From: Roseimicrobium gellanilyticum
GTDB lineage: Bacteria > Verrucomicrobiota > Verrucomicrobiia > Verrucomicrobiales > Verrucomicrobiaceae
Length of the DNA stretch: 64,000 nucleotides
Assembly (NCBI RefSeq): GCF_003315205.1
Contig: NZ_QNRR01000013.1
Location: 62,001-126,000 of the forward strand
Direction: 5' to 3'
Both the position numbers and the translations under genes were made by a program. Shown piece by piece: positions 48,742-56,282 of the stretch. Positions within the stretch are counted from its first letter, which is position 1. Each line of letters opens with the position of its first letter. Below the pieces are notes generated by a model. The model made no database searches and had not been told where the DNA came from. It saw nothing but the letters and a program-made list of their open reading frames with translations.

Positions 48742-49851
48742 CTACCACCAGCTAGAGCACGCTTTGAGCAGCAGCAGCACGCTAAGCACTGCCAGCTTTC
48801 CCAGCCACGGAGAGAGGACTGGCCACCACTCGACCTTGTCGTGGTTCGCGAGCCTTTGAGCGGCAGCGTCCAGCTTCGCCCTTTCTCTCGCCGGCACGAG
48901 TGCGCGGATGACTTCGTAGCCATCCCACGAGGTGCCGCGATTCTCTCGCACCCATGACAGCGCCCCCTGCGCAGCGCGGCCATCCCAATCAACCGTCTCA
49001 GCGGCATCGGTCTTCTGCATGACCTGCCGCCAGAAGAGCTTGTGCGCCTCCGGCACGTCTTGAAAAATTCTTCCTCGTGCGAGGTCATCCTTCAATTCCT
49101 CCCGCAGCTTCTTCGCTTCAGCCTTCGGGATGAGTTCGCAAACCAGATCCACCATGTCCTTCGCCAGCAGCGCATCCCAATACACCACGGCGCGTGCGAG
49201 CTGCTGTACCACTCCCAACGCCTCCTCCCACGGCACCTGGCGCATCTCCATCACCAGCTCCTCCGCGAGCGCGATCAGGCGCGCCGTATTTCCCTCAGCA
49301 TCCCAATGCGCGATGATTGCCGAAGGGATCTCCGCCAGCCCCTGCTCCATGCAACGCACCAGCCACGAGGAGGTCACAAAATCAGCAAACCATGCTGCGT
49401 CTTTCCCGAAGACCTCCCACACGGTCGCCGCCTCCTGATGCATGGGCATGCGGTCCACACGACTTTGCCGCACAAACGCCTGCCAGGCTGACTGCACGCT
49501 CTCGTGCCGGCCATCCACTTCAATCGCCTCACGCAGGCGATGCAACGCAGCATCCCATCCCACACTGGTCTGCTGATCCACGCGCTTCGGCATGCGTGGA
49601 CCTGGCAAATCCTTGGGAAGCGACTCCCCCGCCTCCCCATGCACACGCCGCGTCTCCATGCCATCCTCAGGAATACCATCCACTTTTCGGATGCCATTCA
49701 GCGCCCGCTCATACGCCAGCCTCACCCGCCGAAACCCCTCGGGATCCTTATCCGGTCGATGGACCTTCAGCAGCCGCGCATAAGCAGCCTTCACATCCCG
49801 CTCGGTCGCGGTGTGCCGGTCCAGCACCAGTATCTGCCAGGGGTCTTCCAT
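48742..49851 (-). CDS. J-domain-like protein with C-terminal membrane tail (DjlB/DjlC-like)
   Basis: The 369-residue product starts MEDPWQILVLDRHTATERDV, and AAYARLLKVHRPDKDPEGFR is the J-domain helix II and loop, where the usual HPD reads RPD with the His one residue earlier. A long helical region follows without recognised domain. A hydrophobic tail (LAVLSVLLLLKACSSWW) would anchor it in the membrane. E. coli DjlB and DjlC have a similar layout, J domain first and membrane tail last, and serve the specialised Hsp70 HscC, whose relative is encoded immediately upstream here. Confidence 0.8.
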   Translation of the reverse strand: MEDPWQILVLDRHTATERDVKAAYARLLKVHRPDKDPEGFRRVRLAYERALNGIRKVDGIPEDGMETRRVHGEAGESLPKDLPGPRMPKRVDQQTSVGWDAALHRLREAIEVDGRHESVQSAWQAFVRQSRVDRMPMHQEAATVWEVFGKDAAWFADFVTSSWLVRCMEQGLAEIPSAIIAHWDAEGNTARLIALAEELVMEMRQVPWEEALGVVQQLARAVVYWDALLAKDMVDLVCELIPKAEAKKLREELKDDLARGRIFQDVPEAHKLFWRQVMQKTDAAETVDWDGRAAQGALSWVRENRGTSWDGYEVIRALVPARERAKLDAAAQRLANHDKVEWWPVLSPWLGKLAVLSVLLLLKACSSWW

Positions 49852-49982
49852 GCTTCTTGAGAGAGCAAGTCGAGGTCAGGAAACTCAGACACCAGCCAAG
49901 CGGAATCAGATCAAAATTCCAAGGGCAAAGATATGGCCCCGGGGTGATGAATAACACACCCACATAGGGCGGCATTCTGCAA

Positions 49983-51662
49983 TCACTCCTCCTCCTGGAA
50001 GAATGGTCGCATGAAGGCATCCAGGTCTTCGCCAGCCTCATGGATCTTCGCGGCATCTTGTGTGTGCAGCGCGGCTTCGAACCGATCCATCAACGAGCTG
50101 AGTTGGTCCCGCATGCCACCGCTGAGTTCCACATAAAGACGGTTCGCACGCTCGATGCGGGCACGATTCGGCGGTGCCTCACGAGGATGCACCTTCAGGG
50201 GCTGCAGCAGGCGGATGGCCTCCGCGATCTGCTCTTTGCTGAGTGTTCCGGGCCGCTGTTCGAAGACTTCATTGAGCTTGCGTCCCGTGGCAGGAATCGT
50301 GACCTCCACCTCCAGGATGCCATTCATGTCATAGCTGAAGCGCACCTCAAACTCACCTGCGCGCGCCACTCCCGGCCGACTCTTCATGCCGTGGAAACGC
50401 ACCTGGCCGATGAGCTGATTATCCTTCGTGAGGCGGCTCTCACCCTGATAGATCTTCAGCAGCACCTCATCCTGATCCGGATGCAGGGTGTGATACACCT
50501 CACTGCGGCTCACGGGCACGGTGGTATTGCGGTCCAGGATGGGCGAGAAATAACCCGGCTCCATATGCCCTGGCAGCAGCGGCTTCGTGACTTCCACACC
50601 CAGGCTATGCGGGCACACATCGGTCAGCACGAGATCGCGCACGGCAGCGTCACCCACGCACAGTGCCTGCTGCACCGCAGCACCCAGCGCGACCACACGA
50701 TCCGGATCCAGCGAAGTATTCGGCGGCAGCTTCAGATCCTCGCGCAACTGATCAATCACCAGCGGCATGCGGCTCGCACCGCCCACCAGCAACACCGCAT
50801 CCAGATGCTGCGGCGTCAGGTTCGCATCGCGCAGTGCACGACGCACCACCGGCCGCAGCCGCGCCGTGAGTTCCACCGTGGCCGTGCGGAAATCATCACG
50901 AGAGATAGGCGCCTCTTTGTCACCTAGTGGAAAGGTCGCATGCTCTTCCTTCGTGAGTTTGCGCTTCAGCATCTCCACCTGCTCGCGCCAGCGGAGTTTC
51001 TCCTCCTCCTTCGGTTTCCAGTGGAATTCATTCTGGATCCACGCGGCAAAAGCGTCCGTGTAATCTTCCCCACCGAGACGGCTCTCTCCGGCAGAGGACT
51101 TCACCTCCACCACCCCCTCGAAGCACTCCAGCACCGTCACGTCGAACGTCCCGCCACCAAGGTCGAAGACCATCAGCGTATTCAGCTCCGTGGTCGCACG
51201 GAAGCCATGGGCCAGCGCCGCCGCCGTGGGTTCATTCACCAGGCGGTCCACTTTGAGCCCGGCAATCTTCGCCGCCTCCACCGTGGCCTGACGCTGCTGG
51301 TCATGGAAATACGCCGGCACCGTGATCACCGCGCTCTCCACCGGCTTCCCCAAGCGCAGCTCGGCGATGCGTTTCATCTCCTTCAGCACCACCGCACTGC
51401 ACTCCACCGGCGTCCAGCGACGCCCACCAAAGCGATAACTCGCCGCCGTGCCCATCTCCCTTTTGAAAAAAGCACGCCCCGATTCCGGCGCCACGATGAG
51501 GCGATCCTTCGCCGCACGGCCCACCAGCAGCGCACCATCCTCAGCCACCGCCACCGCGGAGGGCGTCAGGTCCTCCCCCGCCTCATTGGCCAGGGTCACG
51601 GGAACGCCATCCTTCATCACAGCCACAAGGCTGTTCGTGGTGCCAAGGTCGATGCCAATCAT
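49983..51662 (-). CDS. hscC: HscC-type Hsp70 chaperone
   Basis: This Hsp70 of 559 residues is about 80 shorter than DnaK. It has GIDLGTTNSLVAV near residue 4, AVITVPAYFHDQQRQAT, AAALAHGF, FDLGGGTFDVTVLE near 170 and LVGGASRMPLVID near 300. The substrate domain (GVEVTKPLLPGHMEPGYFSP) lacks the DnaK linker LLLD-type signature and the lid is short. HscC is a specialised Hsp70 known from E. coli that works with DjlB/DjlC; a matching J-like protein is encoded 131 nt downstream. No grpE is adjacent. Confidence 0.88.
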   Translation of the reverse strand: MIGIDLGTTNSLVAVMKDGVPVTLANEAGEDLTPSAVAVAEDGALLVGRAAKDRLIVAPESGRAFFKREMGTAASYRFGGRRWTPVECSAVVLKEMKRIAELRLGKPVESAVITVPAYFHDQQRQATVEAAKIAGLKVDRLVNEPTAAALAHGFRATTELNTLMVFDLGGGTFDVTVLECFEGVVEVKSSAGESRLGGEDYTDAFAAWIQNEFHWKPKEEEKLRWREQVEMLKRKLTKEEHATFPLGDKEAPISRDDFRTATVELTARLRPVVRRALRDANLTPQHLDAVLLVGGASRMPLVIDQLREDLKLPPNTSLDPDRVVALGAAVQQALCVGDAAVRDLVLTDVCPHSLGVEVTKPLLPGHMEPGYFSPILDRNTTVPVSRSEVYHTLHPDQDEVLLKIYQGESRLTKDNQLIGQVRFHGMKSRPGVARAGEFEVRFSYDMNGILEVEVTIPATGRKLNEVFEQRPGTLSKEQIAEAIRLLQPLKVHPREAPPNRARIERANRLYVELSGGMRDQLSSLMDRFEAALHTQDAAKIHEAGEDLDAFMRPFFQEEE

Positions 51663-51776
51663 GTACGTGCGGAAACGATATGCAAAACCCTACGCTCACG
51701 CACCAGTAAAAAGTAGCGCAAACAGGGGAATTCACGAACCCCCATCCCTCTCACGCACAGGTCATCTGAGATAACC

Positions 51777-51793
51777 GTCCCGCGAAACGGGAC
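51777..51793. repeat. Short hairpin related to the dispersed intergenic repeat
   Basis: GTCCCG at 51777-51782 and CGGGAC at 51788-51793 form a stem, with the downstream sequence AGAAAGCAAAAAAGGG. A related string (CCGTCCCGCGAAGTAGGACA) lies near 53056, so this is probably a stray member of the same repeat family. The rest of 51663-51932 holds nothing else. Confidence 0.4.
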
Positions 51794-51932
51794 AGAAAGC
51801 AAAAAAGGGTTCGGCTCCATTTTCCAAACGACAACTCCACCATTGCAAATCGCCTCTCACCGCCACGGCAGGTGCGTATTCGTACTAGTCGCCTCTTGTC
51901 CCTTATCCCCTTTCCCTTGTCCCTCCCTTCCC

Positions 51933-52847
51933 ATGAGCACCACCATCACCCCCGCCGTGCTGCAGGATCTCCGCACGCAGCACCCGAACCTCCTCCTCCT
52001 CGATGTGCGCCTGCCGGAGGACTTCGCTGAAGGCCACCTTCCCGGCGCGGTGAATCAGTGTGTGTATGAAATGGTCTTTCTCCCGGAGCTGGAGAAGCAA
52101 CAGCTGGCGAAAGACCGGCCCATCGCCGTGTACGGAGCCGCGGAGAGCAGTCTTGAGTCCCAAGTCGCCGCGGAAAAACTCGAGCGCGCTGGATTCACCA
52201 ACGTATTCGACTTCCGCGGCGGCCTCGCAGCATGGGTCGCTTACGGCTTGCGCCTGGAGAATGTCCTGCCCCCAGCCGCGCCTCCTGCCATCAGGAACGG
52301 CACCCACGCCCTCGACCTCACGGAGAGCCGCGTCGTTTGGGTGGGGCGCAACCTCATCAACAAGCACTGGGGTCAGGTGGCCATCCGCAGTGGAGAAGTC
52401 GTGTTTGAAAATGGAAGCGTCGCCCGCGGAGAAGTCGTGCTGGATCTGAAGCGCATCACCTGCAGCGACCTTGCCGGCAGCGACCTCCACGATGTCCTCA
52501 TCGCGCACCTGGAGAGCGATGACTTCTTCGACGTCGAGCGTTTCCCCGAGGCCCGCTTCACCATCGAGCGCACTGAGGTGTGCGCCGACTGCCCCGGCAG
52601 CCGCAATCTCCGACTCCACGGCGCGCTCACCCTGCGTGGCATCACTCACCCCCTCACCGTCGAAGCCGCCGCCGGCCTCACCGATGAAGGCAAAGCCGCC
52701 CTGCAAACCACCTTCACGATCGACCGCACGAAGTGGGGCATCCTCTACGGCTCCGGAAAATTTTTCCAACGCCTCGCCGGACACCTCGTGAATGACGAAC
52801 TCGAGCTCCAGGTGCGTATCCTCACCAAAGAGGCAGTGCAAGACTAA
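51933..52847 (+). CDS. Rhodanese-like domain fused to YceI-like lipid-binding domain
   Basis: From the ATG at 51933 the protein has 304 residues. The first 105 are a rhodanese fold (LLLLDVRLPEDFAEGHLPGA, FDFRGGLAAWVAYGL), but the active-site loop reads VYGAAESSLES with Gly where the catalytic Cys is normally found, so sulfur transfer is unlikely. From about 130 a YceI-like beta barrel follows (LDLTESRVVWVGRNLINKHW, FDVERFPEARFTIE, LTLRGITHPLTV), a fold that binds polyisoprenoid lipids. No signal peptide is visible, so unlike most YceI proteins it would be cytoplasmic. It may be a redox or lipid sensor. Confidence 0.8.
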   Translation: MSTTITPAVLQDLRTQHPNLLLLDVRLPEDFAEGHLPGAVNQCVYEMVFLPELEKQQLAKDRPIAVYGAAESSLESQVAAEKLERAGFTNVFDFRGGLAAWVAYGLRLENVLPPAAPPAIRNGTHALDLTESRVVWVGRNLINKHWGQVAIRSGEVVFENGSVARGEVVLDLKRITCSDLAGSDLHDVLIAHLESDDFFDVERFPEARFTIERTEVCADCPGSRNLRLHGALTLRGITHPLTVEAAAGLTDEGKAALQTTFTIDRTKWGILYGSGKFFQRLAGHLVNDELELQVRILTKEAVQD

Positions 52848-52940
52848 CCGCAAAAAAGACCGGTAGGGGGCTGCTGCGTCGGCCTCCTTACTTTTGCGTG
52901 CGGAGGCGGCGTGGAACTGCCAAGGAATAGCCGCAAAAAG

Positions 52941-53010
52941 ACGCAAAAACACGGTAGAAGGTTTCTCCAGAAGCCTTGCCCCCTCAAGGTTCGGGGACAC
53001 TCTTGTCCCC
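52941..53010 (+). repeat. Dispersed intergenic repeat, copy A
   Basis: A 70-bp unit rich in CGCAAAAAC and ending in the hairpin GGGGACACTCTTGTCCCC (52993-53010; 7-bp stem, 4-nt loop). It is the direct copy of 53082-53150 with few changes. It lies in the 512-bp gene-free stretch 52848-53359, which otherwise shows only related short motifs such as a TTTGCGTTCTTTTGCGG string near 53195. Confidence 0.7.
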
Positions 53011-53081
53011 AGCTCGCCCCATCCGGAAAGCACCCGACAGGCGCCACTCGGAAGAGCCGTCCCGCGAAGTAGGACAAAGCA

Positions 53082-53150
53082 ACGCAAAAACACGGTACAA
53101 GGCTTCTCCAGAAGCCTTGTCCCTCAAGGATCGGGGACACTCTTGTCCCC
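53082..53150 (+). repeat. Dispersed intergenic repeat, copy B
   Basis: A 69-bp near-copy of 52941-53010 with the same terminal hairpin at 53133-53150. A third partial copy in reverse orientation is at 62966-62996. Confidence 0.7.
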
Positions 53151-53347
53151 CGCGCGCGCACGACTCACACCCAGGACCACCCCCCTTTGTGTTCTTTGCG
53201 TTCTTTTGCGGCCATTCCAAATCGCACCGCACCACCCGCCCGCAGCGCCGCGTTCACCCACCGTCGCACCGCTTACCGATCACCGTCGCACCGGACGCTT
53301 CCCATCCCCTCGCGACTCCGCTAAGATAGTCCGCGCACCACCGAACC

Positions 53348-53354
53348 AAGGAGG
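53348..53354 (+). promoter_or_regulatory. Strong Shine-Dalgarno site
   Basis: AAGGAGG lies 5 nt before the ATG at 53360. A perfect site like this is rare among the genes of this window and fixes the start of the secreted-protein gene. Confidence 0.7.
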
Positions 53355-53359
53355 CCCCC

Positions 53360-55015
53360 ATGCACCGCCATCCCACCCGTGCCCTGCCGACTGCTCTTTC
53401 CGCGCTATTGCTCTTGCTCTTCCTGCTCGGCGCCACGCTGGCAATCCCCACCGCCGCCCTCGCGCAATCCGGCCGACGCAGCGTCCAGCCAGCCCAGCCC
53501 GTGCCACCCACCCCAGTGCGACCCGCCACGGCCATCCCCGCCAGGCCCGTCACCATCACCCCGGCCCAGCCGGCCGTGAGTAACCGGGCCACCACCATTC
53601 CCTCCACCTCCGTCATCAAGCCGGGAGGGACCAAGCCCGTCATCCCCGGCGTGACCTACCCGGTCATCAAGCCCACGAAACCCGTCATCACGCCTCCAGT
53701 CGTCACCGGCAATCGCGGCGTCGTGCTTCCGTCGAAGCCGGTGAAGCCCGTCCCACTGCCGCATCCGGTTCCGCACCCGCATCATCCTCATCCTCACTAC
53801 CCGGTCTACCCCTACTACCCGCAGTACCCCATCGTCGTCATCCCCAGCTATCCCTCCGCCTACATCGGACCGGAAATCGTGAGCGTCACCACCTACCCCA
53901 CGGAGGACGAGGGAGCGAATGTCCCCTCTCCAGCGCCACCGCAGGGACAGGGGCAGGGGCAGATGCAACCCGGCGATCCCGCCGCGCTCCAGCGAGACGC
54001 CGCCACACCCCGCCTCATCGCCATCTTGGGACGCATTGAGCGGGTGGAGACCTCCCTGCCCTTGGGGTCCACGGGCGCAGGCGTCGTCGTCACGCAAGCC
54101 ACCGGCCGCGATGGCGACCAGCTCTGCATCGGCGTGGCCACGCTCACCACGTACTACAACCCCGACCCGGACCACCCCCCCGAGGCCATGGCCCGCGGCA
54201 CCTATTTTGGAAGCCGTTGGGATGGCGACACCTGGCACACCTCCGCCACCGGCCTCTGGTCGCGCGGCCCCGTGACCCGCCAACCCATCTTCACCCTGCA
54301 CGAGGTGCTGCCCAGCGCCTTCCCCTTCGAGGTCGCCCGCCCCGGCCACCGCATCACCTCCCTGCGCATGGCCATCGCCCTCGCCAGTGACTCCTCCTCG
54401 TCCTCGCCCGCAACTGCATCCCGAGCTTCCACCACTTCCACTCTTCCCTCCCAGAAACGCCACCTCACCATGGCCGCCAGCCTGCGGCGTCGACTCCAGG
54501 AAAGCACCGAGCCCGTCCCCCTGACCCCTTCCCCCGACCATCTTGCTCCTGCTCCTGCCCTTGCTCCCGGCTCTCCCTCCGAGACCTACCTCGGCAACGC
54601 CCATTCCCCCTTCGGCCAGGCCCTCGCCGACTCCCTCCAGGAACTCCTCACCACCGCCTCCCTCCCGCAGCCCTCAGTCTCAGGCTATCAACCATCGACC
54701 AAAAACCATCAACCAGCAGCCGGCCTCCAACTCCTCGGCTCCGCCGAATGGACCCTCCCCCTCACCGACCTGCGGGACATCATGACCGGCTGCCCTCGCT
54801 TCACCACCATCCCCCTCCCCGCCGATCTCCAAACCGTCCGCACCCGCGACACCTCCCCCAGCCCCGTCTGGGTCCGCCCGTTCCGGATTGAGGTGCCAGC
54901 TCAGTCGGAAGCTTCTTCAGGCCATCAACCATCGACTCTCAACCATCAACCAGCAGCGACCTACCAAGGCGAAGTGTGGTTCCTGATTGTGCCGGATGGG
55001 GCGTTGCGAGGATAG
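53360..55015 (+). CDS. Secreted Pro/His-rich protein of unknown function with inserted repeat peptides
   Basis: The 551-residue protein has a signal peptide (ALSALLLLLFLLGATLAIPT, cleavage after ALA near 36). A Pro/Ala/Thr-rich region follows, then a His/Pro/Tyr block (HPVPHPHHPHPHYPVYPYYP) near residues 134-153 that could bind metal. A folded-looking central domain (ERVETSLPLGSTGAGVVVTQ; TLTTYYNPDPDH) comes next. Two similar peptides, GYQPSTKNHQPAAG and GHQPSTLNHQPAAT, lie near residues 442 and 521 and are translated copies of a dispersed DNA repeat (54683-54724 and 54920-54960). Function unknown. A partial copy of the gene lies at 55921-56016. Confidence 0.7.
   Translation: MHRHPTRALPTALSALLLLLFLLGATLAIPTAALAQSGRRSVQPAQPVPPTPVRPATAIPARPVTITPAQPAVSNRATTIPSTSVIKPGGTKPVIPGVTYPVIKPTKPVITPPVVTGNRGVVLPSKPVKPVPLPHPVPHPHHPHPHYPVYPYYPQYPIVVIPSYPSAYIGPEIVSVTTYPTEDEGANVPSPAPPQGQGQGQMQPGDPAALQRDAATPRLIAILGRIERVETSLPLGSTGAGVVVTQATGRDGDQLCIGVATLTTYYNPDPDHPPEAMARGTYFGSRWDGDTWHTSATGLWSRGPVTRQPIFTLHEVLPSAFPFEVARPGHRITSLRMAIALASDSSSSSPATASRASTTSTLPSQKRHLTMAASLRRRLQESTEPVPLTPSPDHLAPAPALAPGSPSETYLGNAHSPFGQALADSLQELLTTASLPQPSVSGYQPSTKNHQPAAGLQLLGSAEWTLPLTDLRDIMTGCPRFTTIPLPADLQTVRTRDTSPSPVWVRPFRIEVPAQSEASSGHQPSTLNHQPAATYQGEVWFLIVPDGALRG
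54683..54724 (+). repeat. Dispersed TCAACCATCGAC repeat inside the coding sequence, copy 1
   Basis: The string ATCAACCATCGACC, followed by ACCATCAACCAGCAGC, is shared with 54920-54960. A related reverse-oriented string lies at 60958-60996 in a non-coding gap. Its length and phase keep the reading frame of the secreted protein. Confidence 0.55.
54920..54960 (+). repeat. Dispersed TCAACCATCGAC repeat inside the coding sequence, copy 2
   Basis: Near-copy of 54683-54724, again in frame; encodes GHQPSTLNHQPAAT. Confidence 0.55.
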
Positions 55016-55024
55016 TTGGAGCCA

Positions 55025-55282
55025 ACCGCAGATTTCGCAGAGGACTCAGATGGTTCAGAATTCATCTGCGATCTCTGTGTCATCTGCGGTCAGAAGGATC
55101 TTCGAAGCGCTTGGAGCCAACCGCAGATTTCACGGAGGACTCAGATGGTTCAGAACTCATCTGTGCTCTCTGCGTCATCTGCGGTCAGAAGGACCTTCGA
55201 GAGTAATTGGGGCGAACCGCAGATTTCGCGGAGGACGCAGATGGGATCAGAATTCATCCGTGCTCTCTGTGTCATCTGCGGT
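55025..55282 (+). repeat. Three tandem 66-67 bp units with ACCGCAGAT/ATCTGCGGT ends
   Basis: Units lie at 55025-55090, 55120-55185 and 55216-55282. Each begins ACCGCAGAT and ends ATCTGCGGT, a perfect 9-bp terminal inverted repeat, and they recur every 95-96 bp with conserved spacers (TCAGAAGGA..TTCGA). A fourth unit is at 55730-55795 on the other side of the GxxExxY gene. They do not look like CRISPR because the spacers are also repeated. Confidence 0.8.
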
Positions 55283-55666
55283 CGGTCGAGAATTCGACAC
55301 TCGCCGGATGCCGAGTTTGGCGTGTTTGAAGTTGAGAAGAAGGGCAGTTTTCAGTCCCGTGATATTCAAATAGCCGAGCATCTGGGCGATGTGAGAATCA
55401 TTGAAAGCCGTGACGACCTTGGGATCGACGATCAGGCGATTCTCGACAATGAGATCCGGAATGAGAGTGCCAATGAGCTTGCCATCGTAATACACATCGT
55501 GGCTCTTTTGCTGGTCGCACTTCACCCCTTGCTTGCCCAGTTCAATCACCAACGCACGCTCATAGAGCTTCTCGTCCAGTCCCGGACGCAAGGTGTTGAG
55601 CACCTTCATTGCGGCTCCAATCACCACCTGCGTCAGCTCCACATTATCTGCGATCATCTGAGTCAT
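55247..55666 (-). CDS. GxxExxY protein (PD-(D/E)XK-like)
   Basis: The 139-residue product has GLDEKLYERALVIELGKQGV, the GxxExxY signature, then VYYDGKLIGTLIPDLIVENR, VDPKVVTAF, AQMLGYLNITGLKTALLLNF and KLGIRRV, as in the family, which has a PD-(D/E)XK nuclease-like fold. Activity is unproven in the family. The start codon lies in a half repeat unit (ACCGCAGATG), so MTQMIADN is repeat-encoded. The last 16 residues (SNSRPTADDTESTDEF) are mostly encoded by unit 3, and the stop lies within it. The conserved domain therefore fills the gap between two units exactly. Confidence 0.8.
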   Translation of the reverse strand: MTQMIADNVELTQVVIGAAMKVLNTLRPGLDEKLYERALVIELGKQGVKCDQQKSHDVYYDGKLIGTLIPDLIVENRLIVDPKVVTAFNDSHIAQMLGYLNITGLKTALLLNFKHAKLGIRRVSNSRPTADDTESTDEF

Positions 55667-55729
55667 CTGCGGTTAAAATGAGGAATTTGCGCCCATGGAA
55701 CCATTGAAACAAGCGTTAAGTTTGGGACT

Positions 55730-55795
55730 ACCGCAGATGTCGCGGAGGCTCAGATGGGAAGCTGAATCCACTGGGAAATCAGTGTCATCTGCGGT
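55730..55795 (+). repeat. Fourth ACCGCAGAT/ATCTGCGGT unit
   Basis: A 66-bp unit with the same 9-bp inverted ends as those at 55025-55282, in the same orientation, on the other side of the GxxExxY gene. A partial unit ends at 55673. The stretch 55667-56282 has no convincing gene: it holds this unit, a pseudogene fragment and an AT-rich lead into the NACHT gene. Confidence 0.75.
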
Positions 55796-55920
55796 TCATC
55801 CCCTACCCCATAAGCAGGGACTTGGGCAACTGCAGATTTCGGGAAGGGCGCGGATTTGGACGCCGCGGGCGTCGGCGGAATGGATTCACGCTGAGGGCAG
55901 CATGAGCCACTTTAGGGTCC

Positions 55921-56016
55921 GGCTGCCCCCGCTTCACCACCATCCCCTCTCCGCCGATCTCCAAACCGTCCGCTCCCGCGACACCTCCCCCGCCCTCTCT
56001 GGGTCCACCCGTTTCG
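55921..56016 (+). pseudogene. Fragment duplicated from the secreted-protein gene
   Basis: These 96 bp match 54788-54886 of the upstream gene almost base for base (GGCTGCCC..GCTTCACCACCATCCCC to CCCGTTTCGG), with a few substitutions and small deletions that break the frame. It is a decayed partial duplicate on the far side of the repeat/GxxExxY segment. Confidence 0.75.
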
Positions 56017-56282
56017 GTGCCGTCAAATTGAGTATGAGGCTCTCGTCCATCAATTAAATACAGTTTCTCCACCAACTAACATATTTTTCTTGCTGTTTGC
56101 TCCGCAGATGCTCTACAAGACGCCCGACGTAAACGCTATTGGCGGACATCTCCGACATGCCCGAATCGAATAAATATCGCCTTCCCATTCGAACCTAGGG
56201 TTGCTCGGATATGTCCTCGAGTGCCGCAGCCCTCGATCATTGTTTCTCCACACAATAATTCACGTCTACCGCATCCCTTTAC

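Noticed and set aside
55025-55282. Regular repeats considered as a CRISPR array
   Set aside because: The between-unit sequences are also repeated, units are 66 bp with inverted ends, and no cas gene is nearby.
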